Assembly (NCBI GenBank): GCA_963798855.1 | Contig: CAWCUU010000002.1 | Coordinates: 558,001 to 622,000 of the forward strand | Origin: CAWCUU01 sp963798855 | GTDB lineage: Bacteria; Gemmatimonadota; Gemmatimonadetes; Longimicrobiales; RSA9 | Length of the DNA stretch: 64,000 nt | Reading direction: 5' to 3' | Part shown: piece after piece, positions 1 through 7,870 of the stretch | Numbering within the stretch: the first letter of the stretch is position 1 | How the letters are laid out: each line of letters opens with the position of its first letter | Program-made: the position numbers and the translations under genes | Notes under the pieces: generated by a model | Told to the model about the DNA's origin: nothing | Databases searched by the model: none | What the model saw: only the letters and a program-made list of their open reading frames with translations

Positions 1-1
1 G

Positions 2-586
2 GTGCTGCGCATGGCGGGGCTGGAAGGAAAGGAGCGGACGCTGACCGGCGAGCTGCCGCTCGGCTACAAGCAGCGCCTGGCGCTCGGCTGTGCCGTGCTG
101 CACGAGCCCGAGGTGCTCTTCCTCGACGAGCCGACATCCGGCGTTGACCCCGTCGCCCGCCGCTCCTTCTGGGACCTGATCAGCGCACTTTCCGCGGCCG
201 GCACGACCGTGCTGGTCAGCACGCACTACATGGAAGAGGCCGAGTACTGCAACCGGCTGGCGCTGATGAACCGCGGCCGTTTGATCGCGCTCGACTCCCC
301 CGCCGCGCTGCGATCGTCGCTGCGGCTGCCGATCCTCGAGCTGGACGTCGACGATGCGCCCCGCGCCGTCGAGGCGCTGCAGCACGCGGAGGGAGTGGTG
401 GAGGCCTCCATGTTCGGCCGCGCGGTCCACGTCGTCGTTGAGGACGAGCGTCGCGGCCGCGCCGAAGTGGAAGCGGCGCTCCTGCAGGCGGGGCGCGAAG
501 TGCACGGCGTGCGGAACGTCCGCGCCGGACTCGAAGACGTCTTCGTCGCGCTCGTGCGCCGCGAGGGCGGGGCCATGGAGGGGTGA
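2..586 (+). CDS. ABC transporter ATP-binding protein, 3' part
   Basis: This is the C-terminal part of an ABC-2 type exporter ATPase; the reading frame is open at the left edge, so the N-terminal half with Walker A lies outside the window. Visible are a degenerate signature region (GYKQRLALGCAVLHEPEVLF), the Walker B/D-loop FLDEPTSGVDP and the switch histidine in VSTHYMEE. The C-terminal 80 residues form the accessory domain typical of NatA/CcmA-like drug or polysaccharide exporters. The stop overlaps the start of the first permease gene, so the three genes at the left edge are translationally coupled. Family assignment is secure; the substrate is unknown. Confidence 0.93.
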   Translation: MLRMAGLEGKERTLTGELPLGYKQRLALGCAVLHEPEVLFLDEPTSGVDPVARRSFWDLISALSAAGTTVLVSTHYMEEAEYCNRLALMNRGRLIALDSPAALRSSLRLPILELDVDDAPRAVEALQHAEGVVEASMFGRAVHVVVEDERRGRAEVEAALLQAGREVHGVRNVRAGLEDVFVALVRREGGAMEG

Positions 587-1707
587 TGCGGCTCGACCCG
601 GTCCGCTTCGTAGCGGTGGCTCGAAAGGAGGCGATCCAGCTCCGGCGCGACAAGCGAAGCATGGCGTTGGCCTTCCTGCTGCCGCTCTTCCTGCTGCTCT
701 TCTTCGGCTACGCGATCACTTGGGATGTGAAGGACATCCGGCTCGCCGTGCTGGACCGGGACGCCACACAGCGCAGCCGCGAGCTGGTGCAGTCGTTCGA
801 GGCGAGCGGCTACTTCAGCGTCGCTGAGCGGCTCGCGCGCTATGACGAAATCGACTCGCGGCTGGCGCACGGCGATGTCCGCGGCGCGCTCGTGATCCCG
901 CCGGGCTTCGCGAGCGACCTGGCGGCGGGACGGCCGGCGCACGTCCAGCTCCTGCTGGATGGCGGCGATGCGAACACCGCGACGATCGCGCTGAACTACG
1001 CCGAGGCGATCGTAGCCGGCTGGTCGCGCGAAGTCGTCCTGCAGGGGCGACGGCTGCAGCCTCCGGTCCGGGCCGAGGCGCGCGTCTGGTACAATCCGGA
1101 GCTAGAGAGCCGCAAGATGATCGTGCCGGGGCTCATCGCGGTGATCATGTCGATCATCGCCGCGGTCCTGACCGCGCTCACGATCGCGAGGGAGTGGGAG
1201 CGCGGGACAATGGAGCAGCTCGCCGCCACGCCCGTGCACCGGCTCGAGGTCGTGCTCGGCAAGCTGGTGCCGTACCTGCTCATCGGCCTGTTCGACGTCG
1301 CCGTCGCGACCGTGGCCGGCATGCTCGTCTTCGGCGTGCCGCTGCACGGCAGCGTGCTGCTGCTCGCCGCGATGTCCACGCTCTTCCTGCTCGGCGCGCT
1401 CGGCGTCGGCATCTTCATCTCCGCCGCGCTCCGCTCACAGGTCCTGGCCATGCAGGTCGCCATGGTCGTCACCTACCTGCCGGCGATCCTGCTGTCCGGC
1501 TTCATCTTCGACATCGCCAGCATGCCAGCGCCGCTGCGCCTGTTCACGTACGTGATCCCGGCGCGCTACTTCGTGGTGGTCACTCGCGGAATCTTCCTTA
1601 AGGGCGTGGGCGTTCAGGTGCTGTGGATGCAGGCGCTGCTCATGCTGCTCTTCGCGGCAGTCGGGCTCGGCCTGGCGACGGCGGCGTTCCGCAAGGAGAT
1701 CGCGTGA
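583..1707 (+). CDS. ABC-2 type transporter permease (first subunit)
   Basis: A 374-aa permease of the YhhJ/YbhS class. It has one N-terminal membrane helix (about residues 25-45, LLPLFLLLFFGYAITWDV), a large extracytoplasmic domain, then five or six helices in the C-terminal half. The conserved WYNPELESR segment and the IAREWERGTMEQL coupling region are typical of ABC-2 exporters. The GTG start overlaps the ATPase stop by four bases (GTGA); an ATG one codon later is an equal alternative. It is paralogous to the next gene, with which it probably forms a heterodimer. Substrate (drug, lipid or polysaccharide) cannot be read from the sequence. Confidence 0.93.
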   Translation: MMRLDPVRFVAVARKEAIQLRRDKRSMALAFLLPLFLLLFFGYAITWDVKDIRLAVLDRDATQRSRELVQSFEASGYFSVAERLARYDEIDSRLAHGDVRGALVIPPGFASDLAAGRPAHVQLLLDGGDANTATIALNYAEAIVAGWSREVVLQGRRLQPPVRAEARVWYNPELESRKMIVPGLIAVIMSIIAAVLTALTIAREWERGTMEQLAATPVHRLEVVLGKLVPYLLIGLFDVAVATVAGMLVFGVPLHGSVLLLAAMSTLFLLGALGVGIFISAALRSQVLAMQVAMVVTYLPAILLSGFIFDIASMPAPLRLFTYVIPARYFVVVTRGIFLKGVGVQVLWMQALLMLLFAAVGLGLATAAFRKEIA

Positions 1708-2876
1708 GCTCCGGCACCGTCACCCGACTCCGTGGTAGCTCGCGCTCGCCGGCGCTTTCCGGGGCGCTGCGCCGGGTCCGGGAGATGCTGCGCAAGGAGT
1801 GGCGCCAGATCTTCCGGGACCCGAAGACCAAGCGCATCATCTTCGTCTCCCCGATCATCCAGCTCCTGCTGTTCGGCTATGCCGTGAACACGGACGTCCG
1901 CGACGCGGCCCTCTTCCTCGTCGACCGGGACCACACCGCGCAGTCGCGCGCGCTCGTGGACGCCATGACGGCGAGCGGCTACTTCCGAGTCGTCGGCCGC
2001 AGCGACAGGCCCGACGACATGGGCGATGCACTCGACCACGGCCGCGCGGTCGTCGGGCTCGACATCCCACCCCACTTCTCGCGCGATCTCGAGGGGAACA
2101 GGGGTGCCAGCGTTCAGATCCTCGTGGATGGGACGAGCTCCAATACCGCCACTGTCGCGCAGGGCTACGCCACGCGCATCGTCCAGCGCTTCGGGCTGAG
2201 CCACGGCCCGGTCCAGTCGACGCCAATGCCGGCCGGCGTCGATCTACGCGCGCGGGCTTGGTACAACCCGTCCCTCGAGAGCCGCGTCTACAACGTGCCC
2301 GGTGTAATCGCGGTGATCCTGATGCTGATGTCGCTGCTGCTCACGGCGCTGGCGGTCGTCCGCGAGCGTGAGGTCGGCACCCTCGAGCAGCTGATGGTCA
2401 GCCCGCTGTCGGCGACGGAGCTGATCCTCGGGAAGACGATTCCGGTCGCGGCCATCGCGTTCATCGACCTCGCGCTCGTCACCGGTGTCGCCGTCCTGTG
2501 GTTCCACATTCCTCTGCGAGGAAGTCTGCTCCTGCTCATGGCCGCGTCCAGCGTCTACATCCTCGCCGCGCTCGGCTTGGGGCTCCTCGTATCGAGCATA
2601 TCGAGCACCCAGCAGGAAGCGTTCATGGCGATGTTCCTGTTCTTCCTGCCGATGATCATCCTGTCCGGCTTCATGTATCCGGTCGGCACGATGCCCCTGT
2701 TCTTCCAGCAGCTGACGCTGCTGAACCCGGTGCGACACTTCCTCGAGGTCGTGCGTGGGATCTTCCTGAAGGGAGAGGGCCTGGCGGACCTGTGGCCGCA
2801 GCTGCTGGCCCTTGCGGCGATGGCCGTCGCCGTGCTCTCGCTCGCCGTCCGGCAGTTCAGGCGCTCACTGACGTAG
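1704..2876 (+). CDS. ABC-2 type transporter permease (second subunit)
   Basis: A 390-aa paralogue of the preceding permease with the same layout: N-terminal helix, extracytoplasmic domain and a C-terminal membrane block. It shares the motifs WYNPSLESRVYNVPG and VREREVGTLEQL. The frame is open further upstream, but GTG at 1704 overlaps the previous stop by four bases and gives a sensible N terminus (VSSGTVTRLRG), so it is preferred. Together with the ATPase and first permease it forms a three-gene exporter operon. The next gene is on the opposite strand and ends five bases away. Confidence 0.93.
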   Translation: MSSGTVTRLRGSSRSPALSGALRRVREMLRKEWRQIFRDPKTKRIIFVSPIIQLLLFGYAVNTDVRDAALFLVDRDHTAQSRALVDAMTASGYFRVVGRSDRPDDMGDALDHGRAVVGLDIPPHFSRDLEGNRGASVQILVDGTSSNTATVAQGYATRIVQRFGLSHGPVQSTPMPAGVDLRARAWYNPSLESRVYNVPGVIAVILMLMSLLLTALAVVREREVGTLEQLMVSPLSATELILGKTIPVAAIAFIDLALVTGVAVLWFHIPLRGSLLLLMAASSVYILAALGLGLLVSSISSTQQEAFMAMFLFFLPMIILSGFMYPVGTMPLFFQQLTLLNPVRHFLEVVRGIFLKGEGLADLWPQLLALAAMAVAVLSLAVRQFRRSLT

Positions 2877-2881
2877 CGGCC

Positions 2882-5293
2882 TCACTCGCCCGCCGGCCAG
2901 GCGGGGGCCAGCGGCGCCACCTCACCGTTCGTGGCGCCGAGCAGCGGTCCCGCGGCGCAGCGTGCGGGCGGCTGCGCCGGAACGAATCCGTGTTCCGCGA
3001 GCGGCGGTCCGCCCGCACCGACCTCGCGCGCGCGGCGCACGAGTCCGGCGAGCAGCTCCGTCGTCGACGGGTCCACCGGCACGGCGGGCCAGGGATCGCC
3101 GAACAGCTGGTGGGCGACCCAGCCGCGGCCCGCAGTTCCGGCGAGCTCCTCCGCCCGGTGCAGCGCCACGCCGTCGGCGCGCGCCTGCGCGGCGTCCCGC
3201 ACGAGCCGCCGCCGCGACTCCTGCAACCCACGATCATAGCCGGCTCCGGGCACGCTGCAGACCCAATCATCGATCGCAGACATGGCCCGATCCCGCGCCG
3301 CCTCCACGGCGGCGAAGCGTCCGCCGGCGAGCGCGATCGAGGGCGACTCGTCCTGTTGCGGCGCCACCGTGTCTTCCGGAGAGAGGGGCGCGCTCGCCAC
3401 GAGCACGAGGTCCGGCTCGACGGGGACCGGCGCCTCCAGCACCGCGCGCACGAGGTCGTAGGCCGCGAGTGGTCGGCCGAGCCCGTGATGCTCGAGGTAC
3501 CAGCGCCGGGTCGCCGCGGGAAGGGGCGCAACGTCGTCCAGGATCGAGACGATGGCATCGCCCGCCTTTCCGGTATAGTCCGGCGGCGTGACGCTTCCGT
3601 AGCCGGTGAGCACGCCGTCCTGGACCGACGACAGGTAGCCGTCCATGCGGCCGTCGCTGGCCAGGGTCTGGCTGACCAGCCAGTCGAGGTTGCGCGCGAA
3701 GATCTCGGCGGGGCGGTTCTGGTGCGATGTCGGCTGGCCGGCCGCGACCGGCTCCAGCGCGCCTTCCGCCAGCTCCTGCATCGAGCTCGCGAGGCGGCCG
3801 CCGCCAGCGCGGGTCGCCCGGTCCGTGGCGTAGTCGCCCCGCACCCGGTATCGGCGCGACGCCACCTGCCAGTCAAGGTCGTGGGCGAGCTCGTGGGCAA
3901 TGGTGCCCGCCCCGCTGGCCGGTGGAAAATACACGATGCGGGCGTTCGGATCGTGCATCGCCAGAGTCGTCCCGCCGCGACGCGGCACGCTGCCGATGCG
4001 CACCGCCAGCCCTCGCACGTCGAGCGCCGGCAGCACCCGCTGCAGGTCGGTCAGCGACATGGACAGCATGCGGCGATAGTACGGTCGCAGCTCGTCCGGC
4101 ACCGATCCGTCGAAGCGCACGGAGGCGAGGCCGAAACGACCTTCGAGGTCGGCCGTCGTGGGGCCGCCGTCACCGGGAAGCCAGACCGGCTCCTGCGCGT
4201 ACGTCCTGAGCGCCACGGCAGCGGCAAGCGCCACGCGCGCGGGAATGTCCGCGCGCAGGTGCGTGTAGTGCCAGAGCAGCGCGTTCTCGGCCGCGAAGGT
4301 TTCTTCGTTCTGCGCACCCGCGACGAAGCGTGCGGCTGCGGCCGAATCGGCGAGATCGGCGCCATGCCCGTTCAGAAGCTCGGAGCGGTGCACCCTCACG
4401 GAGACGACGATCGGCGCCTCCGGCGGCAACCCGAAGCCATCGGAAAGCGCGAGCAGGCGAGCCGCCAGCGGCCTCGGAAGCAGCGGCGCCGAACCCCTGA
4501 GCGGCGGCGGATCCCCGTCCGGCAAGGTCCGGATGACTTCGGCGAGCCGCGGTGCCAGCGCGATTGCCTCGCCTTCCGCATTGAACGGCAGCGGCTCACC
4601 GAGCGCCTGCTCGACCTGAAAGCGCCGCTCAGCTCGCCAGCGCGGGAGAAGCTCGAGAGCGTCCACGCCGGAATGATCGGCGGCCGCGAGCAGGCGGCGC
4701 ACATCCTGGCGGGCGAGCTCGCGGTCCCTCACCAGCGCCGCGGCCTGAACCGCGACCGCCGGCGCCGAGCGGCTCACCGCGCCCTCAGCCGCCGCCAGGG
4801 CGTACGCCACGCGGACCGCCAGCTCACCGGCGCGTGGATCGCGCGCCTGCTCGATCGAGTTCTCGATGAGGGCGAGGTGGTAAGCGCCCGTGCCCTCCCA
4901 TGGATAGCGGGCGGAGATCACGTCCAGCGCCGCGGGCTCGATCGCATAATCTCTGCGCGCTTCCGCCCGTGCCAGGATCGCCCATGCGAGCCGGTGCCGT
5001 AACGAAGCGTCGAGGCGCGCGTCTCTGAGGGCGTACTCGGCGAGACGGAACGGCGAGCCGAGCCCGATACGAAGGCGCTCCAGGTACGCGAGGGCGACGA
5101 GGGTGCCGTCGTCGATCGGCGCTCCGTCCCGGGCCAGCGCGATCCACGCTGCCGCGTCCGCCCTGCCGCGATCCATCTGGGCATGCGCGGGACCGTGGTA
5201 GGCGGGCTGGCTCGGGGCCCGGCATGCGCCGACGACGATGACGGCAAACACCGTCACCGCAGAGCGCACCCGTGTCCCGATAGAGGCCCGCAT
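2882..5293 (-). CDS. large lipoprotein with HExxH zinc-peptidase motif
   Basis: An 803-aa secreted protein with an N-terminal signal and lipobox (VIVVGAC, Cys about residue 24), so probably membrane-anchored on the periplasmic side. The only clear catalytic signature is HELAHDLDW near residue 465, an HExxH zinc site. A candidate third ligand is the Glu in AEIFARNLDW about 80 residues later, a gluzincin-like arrangement. The first 400 residues are helical and resemble no family I can name. I infer a metallopeptidase, but no substrate. A separate gene for an HNH nuclease lies just upstream on the same strand. Confidence 0.75.
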   Translation of the reverse strand: MRASIGTRVRSAVTVFAVIVVGACRAPSQPAYHGPAHAQMDRGRADAAAWIALARDGAPIDDGTLVALAYLERLRIGLGSPFRLAEYALRDARLDASLRHRLAWAILARAEARRDYAIEPAALDVISARYPWEGTGAYHLALIENSIEQARDPRAGELAVRVAYALAAAEGAVSRSAPAVAVQAAALVRDRELARQDVRRLLAAADHSGVDALELLPRWRAERRFQVEQALGEPLPFNAEGEAIALAPRLAEVIRTLPDGDPPPLRGSAPLLPRPLAARLLALSDGFGLPPEAPIVVSVRVHRSELLNGHGADLADSAAAARFVAGAQNEETFAAENALLWHYTHLRADIPARVALAAAVALRTYAQEPVWLPGDGGPTTADLEGRFGLASVRFDGSVPDELRPYYRRMLSMSLTDLQRVLPALDVRGLAVRIGSVPRRGGTTLAMHDPNARIVYFPPASGAGTIAHELAHDLDWQVASRRYRVRGDYATDRATRAGGGRLASSMQELAEGALEPVAAGQPTSHQNRPAEIFARNLDWLVSQTLASDGRMDGYLSSVQDGVLTGYGSVTPPDYTGKAGDAIVSILDDVAPLPAATRRWYLEHHGLGRPLAAYDLVRAVLEAPVPVEPDLVLVASAPLSPEDTVAPQQDESPSIALAGGRFAAVEAARDRAMSAIDDWVCSVPGAGYDRGLQESRRRLVRDAAQARADGVALHRAEELAGTAGRGWVAHQLFGDPWPAVPVDPSTTELLAGLVRRAREVGAGGPPLAEHGFVPAQPPARCAAGPLLGATNGEVAPLAPAWPAGE

Positions 5294-5318
5294 CGGCTCG
5301 TGCCCGTTCAGAGTCCGG

Positions 5319-5627
5319 CTAATCCTGGGCGGCCTGCTCTACCGCCCGGCGTAGCCTCGGCCAAACCGCTGTCGCGAGGGCGAGAAAGTTCGCCCGGTCC
5401 TGTGGTCGGATCGAGAGATACCTCCACGCCGGGAGCCCCGCCTTCGCGGTGTTGCAGTCCCTGCAACAAGCGACGAGGTTCCCGTCGGAATGGTCACCGC
5501 CGCGCATGCGCGGCTCGACGTGGTCCACCGTCAGATCGTCGTCCTGGAATGTCTGACCGCAGTACACACAGCGGTAGAAGTCCCGCTCGAGAATCCTCCG
5601 ACGTCGATCGTGCGGCTCCCGATTCAT
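5319..5627 (-). CDS. HNH endonuclease
   Basis: A 102-aa small nuclease. Two CxxC-type zinc pairs (CVYCG near residue 20 and CCRDC near residue 55) frame the HNH core DDLTVDHVEPRMRGGDHSDGN; the DH dipeptide and the following N are the expected catalytic and structural residues. The ATG start follows the recQ stop by about 11 bases, so the two genes are probably co-transcribed. A free-standing HNH protein of this size may be a DNA-nicking accessory nuclease or a remnant of a mobile element; its linkage to recQ suggests a repair or restriction role, which is inference. Confidence 0.88.
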   Translation of the reverse strand: MNREPHDRRRRILERDFYRCVYCGQTFQDDDLTVDHVEPRMRGGDHSDGNLVACCRDCNTAKAGLPAWRYLSIRPQDRANFLALATAVWPRLRRAVEQAAQD

Positions 5628-5638
5628 GGCTTGGCGTA

Positions 5639-7120
5639 CTACCCCCGGGCGTCGCGATTGCTCCCGTTGTCGACGTCGTTGTCGCAGTGGCCGCAACGGA
5701 ATTCGCGGTCGGTGGGCTCGCCGAAATAGTCTAGCAGATAACGCGTGCGGCACTGCGCGGACCGGCAGTACCCGATCATCGCCTGCAGCTTCTCCCGGTC
5801 GCGGCGGCGACGCTCCTCGTAATCGACGAGCTCGCGGGAGAGGTCCACCCGAGTGACGTCGCCCACCATCCGCTCCCACGCGCCACCGCGGTGCTCGCGC
5901 ATGGCATCGTGGCGCTTCAGCAGGGTCAGGACGATGCGCGTTTTCCGTTTCGGAGTATCGGCCGCGGCCGCGATCTCCTCGAGCGGTTGCCTGCGCCGCT
6001 GCGGCAGCGCGTTGACCACACGCGCGACGGCGGCGGCCTCGCGGAGGTCCGGATACTTGCCGCCGAGGAAGTAGCCCTGGATCGCGCGGTCCTCCTCCCG
6101 GTACAGGATCGTGCACAGGGCCGGCCGCCCGTCCCGCCCCGCGCGTCCCGCCTCCTGGTAATAGGACTCCGGGGAGCCCGGGAAATGATAATGCAGAACG
6201 AAGCGGATGTCCGGCTTGTCGATGCCGAGGCCGAACGCGTTCGTGGCGATGACGGCGTGCACCTCCCCGGCCATGAAGCGCTCCTGCGCCTCCTTACGAT
6301 CGCCGGGGGAGCACCGGCCGTGGTAGAGGGCGACATCGTAGCGCGAGCCCAGCTCTCGATGCAGTCGCTCCGCCTCGCGCACCGTCGCGACATAGACGAT
6401 GCCCGTACCCTCCGCCTCGCGCAGCACCGACTCCAGCCCGGCGTCCTTCTGCTCCTGGTTCACCGTCCGCCGTACACCCAGCAGCAGGTTCGGCCGGATC
6501 AGATCGCGCACCAGTCGGAGCGGGTCGCTGAGCCGCAGCTGCTCGATCACATCCTGCTGTACCGAAGGCGGCGCGGTCGCGGTGAGCGCCAGGATCGGCG
6601 GTCGGCCGAGCCGCTCCGCCACCGCCCCGAGCAGCATGTAGTCCGGTCGAAAGTCGTGGCCCCACTGCGAGACGCAGTGCGCCTCGTCGACGACGAAGAG
6701 CGCGACATCCCGCTCCAGCAGCGATTCGAAAAAGTCCCGATCCCGGAAGCGCTCCGGCGTCACGTAGAGCAGCTCGCCCGCGCCGTCCGCCACCGCCTCA
6801 CGCGTCGCCGTCTGCTCGCTGCGGGGCAAGGCCGAGTTGATCGCGCGCGCGTCCACCCCGAGCTCGTCGAGCTTGTCCGTCTGATCCTTCATCAACGCGA
6901 TCAGCGGCGAGACGACGATGGTCAGCCCGGGCATCAGCAGCGCCGGCAGCTGGTATGTCAGCGACTTCCCCGCTCCCGTCGGCATCACCACCAGCGCGTC
7001 ACGCCCCTGGAGGACCGCCCGGATGACCTCTTCCTGCCCCGGCCGGAACGCGCTCAGGCCGAAGCGGCGTCGCAGAACGCCGTGCAGCCGGTGGGCAGGA
7101 ATGTCAGCGGTTCGGGTCAC
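5639..7120 (-). CDS. recQ: ATP-dependent DNA helicase RecQ (short form)
   Basis: A 493-aa superfamily 2 helicase that unwinds DNA 3'-5' in recombination and repair. Motif I is MPTGAGKS (about residue 45), motif II is DEAHC (about 144), and motif VI includes QEAGRAGRDG. The zinc-binding part of the RQC region is present (CRSAQCRTRYLL then FRCGHCD). The protein ends right after it, so the winged-helix and HRDC domains of E. coli RecQ (about 610 aa) are missing. The frame is open far upstream, but GTG at 7120, preceded by GGAG, gives the canonical N terminus and clears the divergent NUDIX gene. Co-directional HNH gene downstream. Confidence 0.93.
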   Translation of the reverse strand: MTRTADIPAHRLHGVLRRRFGLSAFRPGQEEVIRAVLQGRDALVVMPTGAGKSLTYQLPALLMPGLTIVVSPLIALMKDQTDKLDELGVDARAINSALPRSEQTATREAVADGAGELLYVTPERFRDRDFFESLLERDVALFVVDEAHCVSQWGHDFRPDYMLLGAVAERLGRPPILALTATAPPSVQQDVIEQLRLSDPLRLVRDLIRPNLLLGVRRTVNQEQKDAGLESVLREAEGTGIVYVATVREAERLHRELGSRYDVALYHGRCSPGDRKEAQERFMAGEVHAVIATNAFGLGIDKPDIRFVLHYHFPGSPESYYQEAGRAGRDGRPALCTILYREEDRAIQGYFLGGKYPDLREAAAVARVVNALPQRRRQPLEEIAAAADTPKRKTRIVLTLLKRHDAMREHRGGAWERMVGDVTRVDLSRELVDYEERRRRDREKLQAMIGYCRSAQCRTRYLLDYFGEPTDREFRCGHCDNDVDNGSNRDARG

Positions 7121-7213
7121 ACGTCTCCAGGCGCGGTTGAGAAGGTGATGCCGATGATCGGAGGAGCAAGCGATGGGCCATTCGGGTCGTTGCGACCCGC
7201 GGCGGCGCGGCCC

Positions 7214-7219
7214 TACACT
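7214..7219 (+). promoter_or_regulatory. possible -10 box of a leaderless promoter
   Basis: TACACT ends six bases before the ATG of the NUDIX gene, and TTGCGA lies 18 bases upstream as a candidate -35. A start site about seven bases after the -10 box would put +1 on the initiation codon itself. No Shine-Dalgarno sequence is visible, consistent with leaderless translation. Confidence 0.4.
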
Positions 7220-7225
7220 GCCGCC

Positions 7226-7813
7226 ATGAGATCCGGACCGTGGGACGACCTGCGGGCGGCGCTGTCCGCTCGTCCGGCACGCGCCGCAGCACGGGACGCC
7301 GGCACGCTCGAGGCGGCTGTGACGCTCGTGCTTCGCGACAACGCCGGGCTGGAGCTCCTGCTCATCAAGCGCGGCGAGCGGCTCGGCGATCCGTGGTCGG
7401 GGCACATGGCGCTGCCCGGCGGGCGTCGCGCGGTCGACGACCGGGACCTGCTCGATACGGCGCTGCGGGAGACGCGTGAGGAGGTCGGCCTCTCCCTCGC
7501 GCGCGAGCGCGATATTCTCGGCGCTCTCGACGAAGTCGAGCCCCACAGCCGACGGCTGCCCCCGATCGTGATCGCGCCCTTCGTCGCCCGCACGAGCACC
7601 GCGCCCGAGCTGCGCCTCGATCCCGCCGAGGTTGCCGCCGCGCTGTGGGTGCCGCTCGCCGAGCTCCGCGACGAGGCCGCCATGGGCGAGGTCCTCATCG
7701 AGCTCGAAGGCGGACCTCGCAGCTTTCCGGCGTTCCGCTACCGCGAGTATGAGATCTGGGGGCTGACACACCGCATCCTCACGCAATTGCTGGGGCGCGT
7801 ACCTGCCACCTGA
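7226..7813 (+). CDS. NUDIX hydrolase, CoA pyrophosphatase-like
   Basis: A 195-aa NUDIX protein. The Nudix box is recognisable as LPGG followed by RRAVDDRDLLDTALRETREE, and then VGL. The one-residue-longer spacing and the SGHMALPGG lead-in match the NudL/Nudt7 (CoA diphosphatase) branch, which splits CoA into phosphopantetheine and ADP. The frame is open upstream, but ATG at 7226 starts at the beginning of the domain and sits only six bases after a TACACT element, which suggests a leaderless mRNA. Divergent from recQ and followed by the histidine kinase after 57 bases. Exact substrate is inferred. Confidence 0.88.
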   Translation: MRSGPWDDLRAALSARPARAAARDAGTLEAAVTLVLRDNAGLELLLIKRGERLGDPWSGHMALPGGRRAVDDRDLLDTALRETREEVGLSLARERDILGALDEVEPHSRRLPPIVIAPFVARTSTAPELRLDPAEVAAALWVPLAELRDEAAMGEVLIELEGGPRSFPAFRYREYEIWGLTHRILTQLLGRVPAT

Positions 7814-7870
7814 CGCCTTCCGGCGCGAAACGTGCGGCGGGCGGCGGAGATCCACACCCGACCGAGACGA

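Noticed and set aside
2498..5002. long plus-strand open frame of over 800 codons opposite the metallopeptidase
   Set aside because: It is the antisense shadow of a high-GC gene. It has no ribosome site and no domain; the minus-strand protein has a signal peptide and HELAH motif.
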